Positions 35,245 through 43,763 of a DNA stretch of 50,471 nucleotides are shown piece after piece. Under the pieces are notes generated by a model. The model did not search any database, had not been told where the DNA came from, and saw only the letters and a list, made by a program, of their open reading frames with translations. The translations under genes were made by a program, and so were the position numbers. The DNA comes from Colwellia sp. (lineage in GTDB: Bacteria > Pseudomonadota > Gammaproteobacteria > Enterobacterales > Alteromonadaceae), in contig JAPHTO010000119.1 in the NCBI GenBank assembly GCA_026196955.1, positions 1-50,471 on the forward strand. The letters run 5' to 3'. The first letter of the stretch is position 1. The number at the start of each line of letters is the position of its first letter.

Positions 35245-35967
35245 ATGACTGAAAAAACACATAAAACCTTAGAGCAAGCCGAGCAAGAAGGTAAGTATAT
35301 TCGCAAAGTGCGTAGCTTTGTAAAGCGCGAAGGTCGTTTAACCAAAGGACAAGAGCGAGCTTTAACGGAACATTGGGCTGATATGGGCTTGAGCCATAGC
35401 GATGGTTTAATTAATGCTGAAGCACTTTTTGGTAATAACAACCCTGTGACTTTAGAAATTGGTTTTGGCATGGGGAAATCTTTGGTAGAAATGGCCAAAG
35501 CGGCTCCAGAGCGAAACTTTATTGGTATAGAAGTGCATAAGCCCGGTGTAGGTGCATGTATTTCACTGGCGGTTGAAGAAGGTGTTAGTAACTTAAAAGT
35601 ATATGAGCATGATGCAATTGAAATTTTGGCAGATTGCATTGCTAATGACAGTTTAGATACTGTGCAGTTATTTTTTCCTGATCCATGGCATAAGAAAAAG
35701 CATCACAAACGTCGTATTGTTTCTGCTGAATTTGTACAAACCATTAATCAAAAGCTGAAAGTTGGCGGTGTTTTTCATATGGCCACCGATTGGGAAAACT
35801 ATGCTGAGTGCATGCTAGAAGATATGCAAAGCGCGCAGGGCTATGAAAACCTGTCGACAACAAATGATTATGTGCCTCGTCCAGACTCTCGCCCGTTAAC
35901 CAAGTTTGAAAACCGTGGTCAACGTCTAGGTCATGGCGTTTGGGACTTGCAGTTCGCTAAAGTATAG
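35245..35967 (+). CDS. trmB: tRNA (guanine-N7)-methyltransferase
   Basis: A 240-residue TrmB. The SAM site is [29 protein letters not shown], and the tRNA-binding/catalytic loop is [15 protein letters not shown]. The end has [20 protein letters not shown]. It methylates G46 in the variable loop of tRNAs. The ATG has GAAG a few bases upstream. It probably shares a transcript with yggL (149 bases upstream). Confidence 0.97.
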   Translation: MTEKTHKTLEQAEQEGKYIRKVRSFVKREGRLTKGQERALTEHWADMGLSHSDGLINAEALFGNNNPVTLEIGFGMGKSLVEMAKAAPERNFIGIEVHKPGVGACISLAVEEGVSNLKVYEHDAIEILADCIANDSLDTVQLFFPDPWHKKKHHKRRIVSAEFVQTINQKLKVGGVFHMATDWENYAECMLEDMQSAQGYENLSTTNDYVPRPDSRPLTKFENRGQRLGHGVWDLQFAKV

Positions 35968-35977
35968 GTGGTCGCAA

Positions 35978-36334
35978 CTAAAGCGTTGGACTAGTTGGTT
36001 GTTTGTGTTTTTCAACGTAGAATAAATGTTGAGCATTACGCAGGTTGCCTGAATCTTTCAACCATTGCTCAGTGATAATCTCTCTTTGTAAAGCCGCGTG
36101 TAATATGCGGCTTTTATATTGCGTCCAATAAAAAATAGTCGCCTCTTTATGGCTATCATTATTAGGGAAAATATCGCTTCTGCTTAACTCTAACTCTTCT
36201 AGAATACTTGCAATAACTTTGTCTTTTAATTCATCTTCAATTTTTTGTTTAAAACGATTAAAGCGTTTGGCTTTGATCAGTTGCCATATCAACCAAGCTA
36301 ATGTGGTTAATGCCAATACTACGATAATTTCCAT
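35978..36334 (-). CDS. small single-span membrane protein, family not recognised
   Basis: 118 residues from the ATG at 36334, which has a GAGAA box; a longer frame of 131 residues starts at 36373 without one. Residues 1-20 are a membrane helix (MEIIVVLALTTLAWLIWQL) with a basic stop-transfer (KAKRFNRFKQK). The rest is an amphipathic helical cytoplasmic domain with a conserved-looking FYWTQYKSRILHAALQREIITEQWL. The gene is convergent with trmB (gap 10 bases) and divergent from the HtrA-like protease. Function unknown. Confidence 0.7.
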   Translation of the reverse strand: MEIIVVLALTTLAWLIWQLIKAKRFNRFKQKIEDELKDKVIASILEELELSRSDIFPNNDSHKEATIFYWTQYKSRILHAALQREIITEQWLKDSGNLRNAQHLFYVEKHKQPTSPTL

Positions 36335-36454
36335 TGGTTTTCTCAGGTAACAATTCTGCAATAATGATAACAATTTTTTTGTATAAAAGATCAGATTAAT
36401 TTTGTGTAATTGCGTAAACTAGTCATCAATTTTAGATAAGGATTTTCAAATTTT

Positions 36455-37501
36455 ATGTATTTAATTCGAATTATTTTATTAACCAGTTTAACTTTTATAA
36501 CCTCATGTGCAAGTGCTGAAAACACAATTCAAACCCTGTACAAGTCAGTTAATCCCGCTGTAGTAGAGTTGCATGTTAAAGCGTTAGCAGATCCAAAACC
36601 GGGGCAAGCCGCTTATAAGGCAAGTGTCGCTGGCTCTTTAGGCTCAGGCGCATTGATTAATTCAAAGGGGCGAATTTTAACGGCTGCTCATGTGGTTGAT
36701 AAAGCCACAGAAATTGAGGTGGTTTATGCCGATGGCACTAAAACCAGTGGTCATGTAGTTTGGGTTGAGTCAATGATTGACCTTGCGATGATTCAAGCTG
36801 TAGATGTGCCTGATAACATAGAGCCATTAAAGTTGGCTAAGCGCACAGATTATCAAATAGGTGAGCAAGTTATTGTAATTGGTGCGCCTTATGGTGTTAG
36901 CCACAGTCTATCCGTGGGCTATTTAAGTGGCATTCGTGATGGTAAACCAATTCCTGCCACAGATATTACTCCGCGTTTATTGCAAACTGACGCTTCTATT
37001 AATGTCGGTAATTCAGGCGGCCCAATGTTTAATAGCCAGGGTGAAATTATTGGTATTGTCAGTCATATATTGTCAAAAAGTGGTGGTAGCAATGGTTTAG
37101 GCTTTGTTGTCTCTATTGATACCATTCATGACATTATGGATAGTGATCCGGGGACTTTCTCGGGTTTTATACCTTTTTTACTCAATGAGAAACAATCTTA
37201 CGCGTTAAATAATGCCGCAGGTCATGGCATGCTTATTCAACATGTAGTGCCACGTACCTTAGCGGATAAGCTTGGTTTTAAAGGGGGAAATGTTAGCGTC
37301 ACTATTGGTCATACATCATTATTGCTTGGCGGAGATATTTTGCTCGCGATTAACGGTAATAAAATTACTGATATAGAGTCTGCTATAAAAATTAAACAAC
37401 GTATGGCAAATGTTAAAAAAGGTGATGAAATCTCTTTTACCTTCCTTCGCGCAGGTGAAGTTAACACTGTTTATTGGCAAGTAGAAGCGGGTCAATATTA
37501 A
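36455..37501 (+). CDS. HtrA/DegP-like periplasmic serine protease with one PDZ domain
   Basis: A 348-residue S1C protease. A signal peptide (MYLIRIILLTSLTFITS) ends in a possible lipobox at Cys18 or is cut after ASA. The catalytic triad is in place: His79 (TAAHVV), Asp109 (MIDLAMI) and Ser187 (GNSGGPMF). A single C-terminal PDZ (about 240-345, GGDILLAINGNKI) follows. It belongs to the DegS/HhoA-type trypsin-like proteases of envelope quality control, but it is not the canonical degP or degS, and it lacks the DegS membrane anchor. It stands alone. Confidence 0.9.
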   Translation: MYLIRIILLTSLTFITSCASAENTIQTLYKSVNPAVVELHVKALADPKPGQAAYKASVAGSLGSGALINSKGRILTAAHVVDKATEIEVVYADGTKTSGHVVWVESMIDLAMIQAVDVPDNIEPLKLAKRTDYQIGEQVIVIGAPYGVSHSLSVGYLSGIRDGKPIPATDITPRLLQTDASINVGNSGGPMFNSQGEIIGIVSHILSKSGGSNGLGFVVSIDTIHDIMDSDPGTFSGFIPFLLNEKQSYALNNAAGHGMLIQHVVPRTLADKLGFKGGNVSVTIGHTSLLLGGDILLAINGNKITDIESAIKIKQRMANVKKGDEISFTFLRAGEVNTVYWQVEAGQY

Positions 37502-37904
37502 TTGTTCTAGTAGGTGGCAAGCACTCGTTTGCTACTGAATCATTACGCCTAAAAGCATCTCTTTTTAGGCGCCAATAGTTTTACTCATAACATCCTCGTA
37601 TAGTGGTTACTTTTCCTATTGTATAGCATGAATCTTTGCTTTTTTGGGCTTTACTCATCCCATTAAAGAGAAGCCCTTGAATAAATGTTATTGATGGCCC
37701 GTTTTAAAAATTACTCAATAAATTAGCCACTAAATTCACATTATTTCGTCACTTTTTAAATAATCAGGCAGTTATTTTAACAATTCGTCAGTGTTTTTTA
37801 ACAATACGTAAGCAATTAGTGCAGGCACTGACATATAGTGAAAATTGAAATCAATAAAAATAACAATAATACAATAAAATAAAAAGCAAGTATCAGGGGA
37901 AGTT
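37502..37904. other. intergenic region with hairpin and operator-like repeats
   Basis: 403 bases without a gene. It holds a hairpin after the protease gene (GCCTAAAA..TTTTAGGC, 37546-37571, no T-run), an isolated TTCGTCAC at 37745 and the 21-bp-spaced TTCGTCAG/TACGTAAG pair at 37784-37812 described separately. The TonB receptor promoter must lie near the right end. Confidence 0.5.
37784..37812 (+). promoter_or_regulatory. 21-bp-period direct repeat, probable AraC operator (copy 1)
   Basis: TTCGTCAG at 37784 and TACGTAAG at 37805 are offset by 21 bases. The same arrangement stands upstream of the cytochrome operon (41761-41789). The second half-site ends 92 bases before the TonB receptor ATG. 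The period of two helical turns suits the paired helix-turn-helices of AraC proteins, one of which is encoded at 40658. Confidence 0.55.
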
Positions 37905-40508
37905 ATGAGTAGAAACACACGTTCAAAGACATCTATTAAAGCAATTAATTTAGTCGCACAGGCGGTTATTTCTGCGTTGGCGATTACACCTTTATGGTTG
38001 AGTGCTGCTGAAGCCGATAACCAAACTAACGAAAGTGAAATTGAAGTGCTAACGGTTACTGCGCAAAAACGTGTGCAGAATATTTTAAAGGTGCCCGTTA
38101 CTGTTGGTACAGTAACTGAAGATACCATTGAAGAAAGCGGTTCTATTTTGCTAAGCGATATTGATAAGTTTATCCCCGGTTTCGAATTTAGCGATGGAAA
38201 CATGACACAGGCAGGTGTCACTATGCGTGGCATTTCAAGCCCTAATATCAGTGTTGGTGGTGACCCTTCCTCAGCGACTTTCTATGATGATATATATATG
38301 CCAAGGGCTGCGCAAAATGTGATTTTTTCAGATATGGCCAGAGTAGAAGTACTCAAAGGGCCACAGGGCACTTTATTTGGCCGGAATGCTGCTATGGGTG
38401 TGGTTAACATGGTGCCCAAATCTCCCTTTGCAGATTTTGAAGGGTTTGTGAAAGCAACGGTTGGCAGTGATAGTTTACAGCGTTATGAAGGCATGATTAA
38501 CGTGCCAATTACGGACAATTTTTATATGCGCGCGAACGTATTAACCAACTCTCAAGATGGTATTGTAGAGAATGTTGCTGCGCCAAGTTGGAATGATAAT
38601 AATAAAATTTGGGATTTAGGAGAGCGCGATCATAATGCCGCGAGAATTTCGTTTTTATGGGATATTTCAGAGTCAACTGACTTTCAAATATCTTACGATT
38701 GGGATGATTTAGAGCAAGGGCCCCCCATGGCGGTTGGTATGAATCAGTACGCCTATGATGGCGGTCAAAATCCTTTTAACAGCAAAGCTGAAAACGATGT
38801 TCGAGAAGGTGTTGAAGCAAGAGACATGTACGGCATAACGGCTAAATTAAATCATGAATTTAATGATGAATGGTCAATGAAATACGTGTTAAGTTTTCGT
38901 GACTGGGAAACCGTTAACCGACAAGATGAAGATGGTACAGCCAATATCAGGCGCTACTTTGACACCTCCAATAATGAAGACTCCGATATTTTATATACAG
39001 AATTACAGTTTAATTATGTCAGTGAGAAAATAAATGCCGTTGCAGGTTTCTCGTATTCAAAAGAAAGTGTTCATCAAACAACAGAATTGAACTTAACTGC
39101 TGATACCGCCACGACACTAATTACCGGTGAATTAAATGGTGTCATTCACGGAGGTGTGTCAGAGCAAATTTCGGCCATGATAGGTGGCGATACTGATGAG
39201 CATGCCGAGGCCGCATTTGGGCCGGGTGTGACTTTTGATGGTGCGGTTGATGCATTTTATACATCATTCGGTTTTCCAATGGAGCATACTTGGAATCCAA
39301 ACGAGTGGGCAAATGCCTTAAATGTTCTTGGTTTTGCTGACCCCATTATGGCGGCTATAGGTATGCCGGGGCAACCATTAACGGGTGGTGTTGTTTCCAT
39401 GACAGGTGATGTAACCTACGATATTGTTGCCGCACAAATGGGCTTTCCTGAAATTTTTGGCCCTAGCTTTTCTGGACAATGGTGGCAAGAAACAGTGAAT
39501 AATACTGGCGATTTCACCAATTGGGGAATATATGGTGATGTTGATTATGCATTAACTGACAAGTGGAATATTATCGGCGGTTTACGTTACTCAAAAGATG
39601 AAAAAGATTTCACTTGGCATATTCCGCAAAACTCTTTTGCTGCTGTTCGCCCAGGCGTTAACAACTTGTTATTTCAACCGGTTAATACGTCTGCTTCAGA
39701 TTCTTGGGATCAAGTGACGGGTCGATTAGTGACTAGCTATCAGCTAACCGACGACCATATGGTTTTTGGCTCTTATTCTACGGGTTATAAATCAGGCGGG
39801 TTTGATTCATTAACACCGAGTACAGAGTCATTCGAACCAGAAGAAACCACTAACTATGAATTTGGTTATAAAGGCATTATTTGGGAGCAAGTTGTTGCTA
39901 ACATTAGTGTCTATTATCTTGAGTTAGATAACTTTCAAACATCAATTGATTCTAAACCTCCGGGTCAACCGCAAGCGGTGCCTACTATTATAAACAGTGA
40001 TAAAGAGTTAACAGGTGTTGAATTTGATATTCGCTGGTTAGTTAATGACAGTGTAACGCTTGGTTTAGTCAGTGAAGTTCGTTCAACAGATACCTTCTCA
40101 CCAGATTTTTATAATGGTGAAGGTGAGCTAATTAGTGCTCAGAAAACGTCTACGGATGCGTCGCTTAACTACACCATCACTATTGATTGGATGCCAGATT
40201 TTGGTGTTGGCACTACGAACTTCCATGTAGATTATGTCTTCGTTGAAAATGATAATGCTCAGCTACCTGGGTTGGAAGATTACAAAAAAGAAGTTGGTGC
40301 TTATTTTAGAGATCTTAAAAACTTGAGTGCACGTTTATCTTGGACGACTGACGATGATTCTATTGAAATAGGGGTTTGGGGGAAAAACTTAATGGATCAA
40401 CGCCATGTGTTGAGCATCGGTGGTCTCACTGCTGACGTACTAGGTACGCCACAAGGTCAAATTAATCGAGGCTTGGAGGCAGGTATCGATATCAAGTACT
40501 CCTTTTAA
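37905..40508 (+). CDS. TonB-dependent receptor
   Basis: An 867-residue outer-membrane receptor. The signal peptide ends near LSAAEA (about 36), followed by a TonB box IEVLTVTAQKR. The plug domain has VPVTVGTVTED, GVTMRGISSPN, DDIYMPR and VEVLKGPQGTLFGRNAAMGVVNMV. The barrel ends GIDIKYSF with terminal Phe. The TAQKR-type N-terminus and QGTLFGRN plug are common in receptors for sugars, terpenoids or steroids; no ligand can be named. The ATG has AGGGGAA 5 bases upstream. It is the first gene of a set with an AraC regulator and three haem proteins and ends in a strong terminator. Confidence 0.93.
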   Translation: MSRNTRSKTSIKAINLVAQAVISALAITPLWLSAAEADNQTNESEIEVLTVTAQKRVQNILKVPVTVGTVTEDTIEESGSILLSDIDKFIPGFEFSDGNMTQAGVTMRGISSPNISVGGDPSSATFYDDIYMPRAAQNVIFSDMARVEVLKGPQGTLFGRNAAMGVVNMVPKSPFADFEGFVKATVGSDSLQRYEGMINVPITDNFYMRANVLTNSQDGIVENVAAPSWNDNNKIWDLGERDHNAARISFLWDISESTDFQISYDWDDLEQGPPMAVGMNQYAYDGGQNPFNSKAENDVREGVEARDMYGITAKLNHEFNDEWSMKYVLSFRDWETVNRQDEDGTANIRRYFDTSNNEDSDILYTELQFNYVSEKINAVAGFSYSKESVHQTTELNLTADTATTLITGELNGVIHGGVSEQISAMIGGDTDEHAEAAFGPGVTFDGAVDAFYTSFGFPMEHTWNPNEWANALNVLGFADPIMAAIGMPGQPLTGGVVSMTGDVTYDIVAAQMGFPEIFGPSFSGQWWQETVNNTGDFTNWGIYGDVDYALTDKWNIIGGLRYSKDEKDFTWHIPQNSFAAVRPGVNNLLFQPVNTSASDSWDQVTGRLVTSYQLTDDHMVFGSYSTGYKSGGFDSLTPSTESFEPEETTNYEFGYKGIIWEQVVANISVYYLELDNFQTSIDSKPPGQPQAVPTIINSDKELTGVEFDIRWLVNDSVTLGLVSEVRSTDTFSPDFYNGEGELISAQKTSTDASLNYTITIDWMPDFGVGTTNFHVDYVFVENDNAQLPGLEDYKKEVGAYFRDLKNLSARLSWTTDDDSIEIGVWGKNLMDQRHVLSIGGLTADVLGTPQGQINRGLEAGIDIKYSF

Positions 40509-40535
40509 TTGAAGCGTTTTTAATAGAATTAATAT

Positions 40536-40559
40536 AGCCCCGAATGTCGGGGCTTTTTT
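40536..40559 (+). terminator. Rho-independent terminator of the TonB receptor gene
   Basis: AGCCCCGA pairs perfectly with TCGGGGCT around ATG and is followed by six T. The annotated start of the next gene must lie downstream of it. Confidence 0.9.
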
Positions 40560-40657
40560 ATTTGTGCTTTGAGATTGTTTTTAAATGTAAAAGTAATTCC
40601 AATTTTTTATCCTTGTGTATAGACTGTAAGTTATTAAAACAACTGTTTAAATTTTTC

Positions 40658-41701
40658 ATGACGCTATTTTTTTCCTATTTTGCTTTTGCACAAATGATTA
40701 TGTGTATGTTGCTTTTGTTACCTTTATGGCGACAAAACCAGTCTATTCGTTTGTATTTCTTGTTGATGCTTTCTGGTTGTTGTTATTTACTGGGTGAAAT
40801 ATTTTCACCCGTAGAGCCAAACTCCCTTTTAAGGTGGTTCGAGTTTATTGGGGGGAATGCTTTGCCAGGGTTATTCTGGCTAGTGAGTTTAAGTGTTTTT
40901 GGCGATCATGTGGTGCTTAAACGCGGGCAGTATTTGCTTGCTTCAATGACTTTGGTTATTCCGCTGAGCTCTACTTTATTACAGCTCATCTTTGATTTTC
41001 AGCTTAGCCAGTTTCCTTTTGCTCAAACAATGGTGAAGTACGGAGCTATGTTGTTGGAGCTACTATTAATAAGCCATGCGTTAATCATTGCTGCTCAACA
41101 ATGGCGCAATGATTTAGTGCAAGAGCGTAGATATATTAGAGGTAGTGTTATTTGTATCTCGGGGTTGTATATTTTTTTAGTGATATTTTTAGGCCAGTTA
41201 CTTGATATTCAGTGGCTGGGCTTTGATTTACTGAAAGCCTTCTTGTTAGCGATATTAATAATGGGCATTAATTTTTTCTTATTTCGTTTACGTGAATCGA
41301 GCTTATTTGAAACTATTTCATCAAAAGGGCATAACGCAGCTGGCATTAACAAACAGCCCTCTAAAGAATTATCTCGGGTCATCAATGCTATGGTGGAAGA
41401 GAAGCTTTACCAACAAGATGGCTTAACTATTGCCAGTTTTGCTAAACATTTATCCATTCATGAATATAAATTAAGGCAGTTAATTAACGGTGAAATGAAT
41501 TATAGAAATTTTAATGACTTTCTAAATTTCTATCGCATTAAAGAAGTGAGCGAGAAGTTAACCCAAACGGATTATATTCAAACCCCAGTGCTAACTTTAG
41601 CGCTTGAAAGCGGTTTTCGTAGTTTGAGCTCTTTCAATAAAGTGTTTAAAGAAACCCACGCCATAACACCAACCCAGTACCGAAAAAAATATCAGTCATA
41701 A
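40658..41701 (+). CDS. membrane-anchored AraC-family regulator
   Basis: About 347 residues from the ATG at 40658. A longer frame starting at 40544 would begin inside the terminator and is rejected. Residues 1-220 form six or seven transmembrane helices (MTLFFSYFAFAQMIMCMLL.. to FDLLKAFLLAILIMGINFFLF). Residues about 255-347 are the AraC DNA-binding domain: LTIASFAKHLSIHEYKLRQLINGEMN, then VLTLALESGFRSLSSFNKVFKETHAITPTQYRKKY. Regulators of this build sense something at or in the membrane. The gene lies between the receptor gene and the cytochrome operon, which share operator-like repeats. Confidence 0.88.
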   Translation: MTLFFSYFAFAQMIMCMLLLLPLWRQNQSIRLYFLLMLSGCCYLLGEIFSPVEPNSLLRWFEFIGGNALPGLFWLVSLSVFGDHVVLKRGQYLLASMTLVIPLSSTLLQLIFDFQLSQFPFAQTMVKYGAMLLELLLISHALIIAAQQWRNDLVQERRYIRGSVICISGLYIFLVIFLGQLLDIQWLGFDLLKAFLLAILIMGINFFLFRLRESSLFETISSKGHNAAGINKQPSKELSRVINAMVEEKLYQQDGLTIASFAKHLSIHEYKLRQLINGEMNYRNFNDFLNFYRIKEVSEKLTQTDYIQTPVLTLALESGFRSLSSFNKVFKETHAITPTQYRKKYQS

Positions 41702-41738
41702 TTGAGTGTAATCTAGACGTTTTCCATCATTAATAGTG

Positions 41739-41776
41739 AAAAAGCTGACTTATTTTAGAATTCGTCAGCTTTTTTT
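41739..41776 (+). terminator. Rho-independent terminator of the AraC-type gene
   Basis: AAAAAGCTGAC pairs with GTCAGCTTTTT around a 14-base loop and runs into T. It overlaps the first half of operator copy 2. Confidence 0.65.
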
Positions 41777-41789
41777 GATATTTCGTAAG
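41761..41789 (+). promoter_or_regulatory. 21-bp-period direct repeat, probable AraC operator (copy 2)
   Basis: TTCGTCAG at 41761 and TTCGTAAG at 41782, offset by 21 bases. It shares AATTCGTCAG, a 15-base T-rich spacer of identical length and CGTAAGCA with copy 1. It ends about 61 bases before the cytochrome c gene. The first half also serves the upstream terminator, so part of the match may have another cause. Confidence 0.5.
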
Positions 41790-41850
41790 CATTTCAATTA
41801 CTGCCTTCATATAGTTGTTAGCAATTTCAATATAACGAATGTAGGTGTGC

Positions 41851-42495
41851 ATGACTCTCTTCTCTTTAATCTCTTTACCAATTAAGGTGCTTTTGCGGGT
41901 ATCGCTATTATTCTTTGTTGTTTTGAGTAACTTAAGTTATGCAAATGACTCAGGCGAGGTTTTATATCAGCAATGTATAGCATGTCATGGGGCAAAAGGA
42001 GAAGGTGTTGACGCGCTAAAAGCGCCTGCTATTGCCGGACAAGATATTAACTACTTAACGAGACAGCTTGAGCACTTTAAGAATGGAACACGTGGAAAAG
42101 CTGAGCAGGCTATTCCTATGGCTGCTGTAGCTAAAATACTGACTAAAATGGATATAGAGGCGCTTGCTACATATATTCAAGCGATGGCAATTGTTGAAAA
42201 TGCTAATCAATCGCTAATTGAGGGAAGTCTAAAAAATGGCTCTCGTTATTATCAAGCAAAGTGTGGAGCTTGTCATGGTGGTCAAGCACAGGGCAATAAA
42301 ACCTTCAATGCGCCAAGGTTAAGCAATCAAAGTAGCCAATACTTATTGCAACAAATGCAAGATTTTGTTGCAGGCAAGCGTGGTTATGAGCAAAACGATA
42401 AGCTTGGTCGACAAATGGCTATGATGGCAAATACAACTAAAGGCCAAGAGCTTATAGATATCTTGTTTTATATTTCGCAACAATCAATTAAGTAG
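41851..42495 (+). CDS. di-heme c4-type cytochrome c
   Basis: About 214 residues. The signal peptide ends LSYA (about 31). Two cytochrome c domains carry CIACH (Cys42-His46) and CGACH (Cys138-His142). Each domain has a distal Met candidate (AIPMAAV, GRQMAMM). The duplicated layout matches cytochrome c4, a periplasmic electron carrier. The ATG at 41851 is used; GTG 6 bases earlier is possible. It is followed after 3 bases by the di-heme peroxidase-like gene and probably serves as its electron partner. Confidence 0.9.
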   Translation: MTLFSLISLPIKVLLRVSLLFFVVLSNLSYANDSGEVLYQQCIACHGAKGEGVDALKAPAIAGQDINYLTRQLEHFKNGTRGKAEQAIPMAAVAKILTKMDIEALATYIQAMAIVENANQSLIEGSLKNGSRYYQAKCGACHGGQAQGNKTFNAPRLSNQSSQYLLQQMQDFVAGKRGYEQNDKLGRQMAMMANTTKGQELIDILFYISQQSIK

Positions 42496-42498
42496 TTA

Positions 42499-43713
42499 GT
42501 GGCAATGATGAAGTTACTTCCTTTAATCCTGCTACTTTCTTTAATGTCTTTCATAACAATGACGTTAGCCTATGGACAAGACGATTTTGCTTTAGCGGAA
42601 GATTGCCCACCGAGTTTTGAATTTGTGACTGTTGAAGGTAAAGCAGGCGTATGCCGTTTAGTTAACCTATACCAGTTTTATGATTCAGTACAGGGAAGAG
42701 GTTTAGGTGGTACTCAAACGTCATTACCCGAGCATCGTGATGGTTTTACTCCGGCGCAAATTGATTTAGGGCGGTATTTGTTTTTCGATCCTTTATTATC
42801 AAAAGATGGCTCTATTTCATGTGCCAGCTGTCATCAGCCTGATAAAGGCTTTAGTGATGATTTAGACCGAAGCATAGGTGTTACTGGAGAAAAGGTCGGT
42901 CGCAGCGCACCAACGTTATGGAATGTGGCTTTTCTCGATAAATTTTTTTGGGATGTCAGAGCAAAAAGTTTAGAAGAGCAAGCTCAAGGACCGTTGTTTG
43001 ACCCGCTAGAAATGGGCAATACGCCAGAGCAGCTATTAGCAACGCTAAGGGCTAATACTGTGTATTTAAAAATGTTTGCTCAAGCTTTTCCTGATGAAAA
43101 AGAGTTAGCAGTAGAGCAAGTTTATATCGCCTTGACGGCATTTCAAGCTAGCTTGATATCTTTAAATAGTCGTTATGATCGTTATGCCCATGGATATCAC
43201 CAGGCACTTAGCGAAAATGAAATTAAAGGCTTGAATATATTTAGATCTTTTGTCGCTCGTTGCGCAGAGTGTCATCAACCACCTTTATTTACCAATAACC
43301 AAATAGCGGTGATCGGCACACCTGAGCCTGAGGGACGTGATTTTGATATTGGCGCACAAAAAACCTATGCAGCAGTTGAAAATTCACAAAAATTACGTGG
43401 TGGATTTAAAGTGCCAACCTTAAGAAATATTACCAAAACAGCACCTTATATGCATTCTGGGAAGTTTGATAAGTTATTTGATGTTGTTGAGTTTTATTCC
43501 AAAGGCCGAGGTCATGCTGTTCCTAAAGATGAGAAGCTGCAGTTGCATTGGCATATTTGGGAGCCTGAGCTAACCGATGAAGAAATGCAGTTGATCGTTG
43601 ATTTTCTCGGCTCGTTAAATGATGAAAGTTTAACACCTGAAATACCAGCTCACTTGCCTTCAGGTTTACCTGTAGTTGATGAAAAGTACCAATTACGTCT
43701 ATCGAGTGAATAG
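42499..43713 (+). CDS. MauG/cytochrome c peroxidase-like di-heme protein
   Basis: About 404 residues with signal peptide (ending TLAYG). The first haem site is CASCH (108-112) followed by QPDKGFSDD, the second CAECH (255-259). YMHSGKFDKLFDVVEFYSKG is the typical C-terminal segment of the family. It resembles bacterial cytochrome c peroxidases and MauG, which either detoxify peroxide or oxidise a partner protein or small molecule. The residues after the first haem (SIGVTGEKVGRSAPTLWNVAF) are typical of both. It lies between the c4-type and the beta-helix cytochrome genes with near-zero spacing, so the three form one transcript. The GTG at 42499 is used; ATG 42505 or 42508 are alternatives. Confidence 0.9.
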   Translation: MAMMKLLPLILLLSLMSFITMTLAYGQDDFALAEDCPPSFEFVTVEGKAGVCRLVNLYQFYDSVQGRGLGGTQTSLPEHRDGFTPAQIDLGRYLFFDPLLSKDGSISCASCHQPDKGFSDDLDRSIGVTGEKVGRSAPTLWNVAFLDKFFWDVRAKSLEEQAQGPLFDPLEMGNTPEQLLATLRANTVYLKMFAQAFPDEKELAVEQVYIALTAFQASLISLNSRYDRYAHGYHQALSENEIKGLNIFRSFVARCAECHQPPLFTNNQIAVIGTPEPEGRDFDIGAQKTYAAVENSQKLRGGFKVPTLRNITKTAPYMHSGKFDKLFDVVEFYSKGRGHAVPKDEKLQLHWHIWEPELTDEEMQLIVDFLGSLNDESLTPEIPAHLPSGLPVVDEKYQLRLSSE

Positions 43714-43763
43714 TATTGGGTCAATATTTAAAGCAAAAAAATATAAATAAAAAGAGTCATAAC

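Noticed and set aside
40544..40657. 38-residue N-terminal extension of the AraC-type protein
   Set aside because: It would start inside the terminator hairpin of the TonB receptor gene and is Cys/Lys-rich unlike the rest; the ATG at 40658 opens directly into the first membrane helix.
42499..43713. RoxA-type rubber oxygenase
   Set aside because: The protein is only about 404 residues and has the layout of CCP/MauG, whereas RoxA proteins are much longer.
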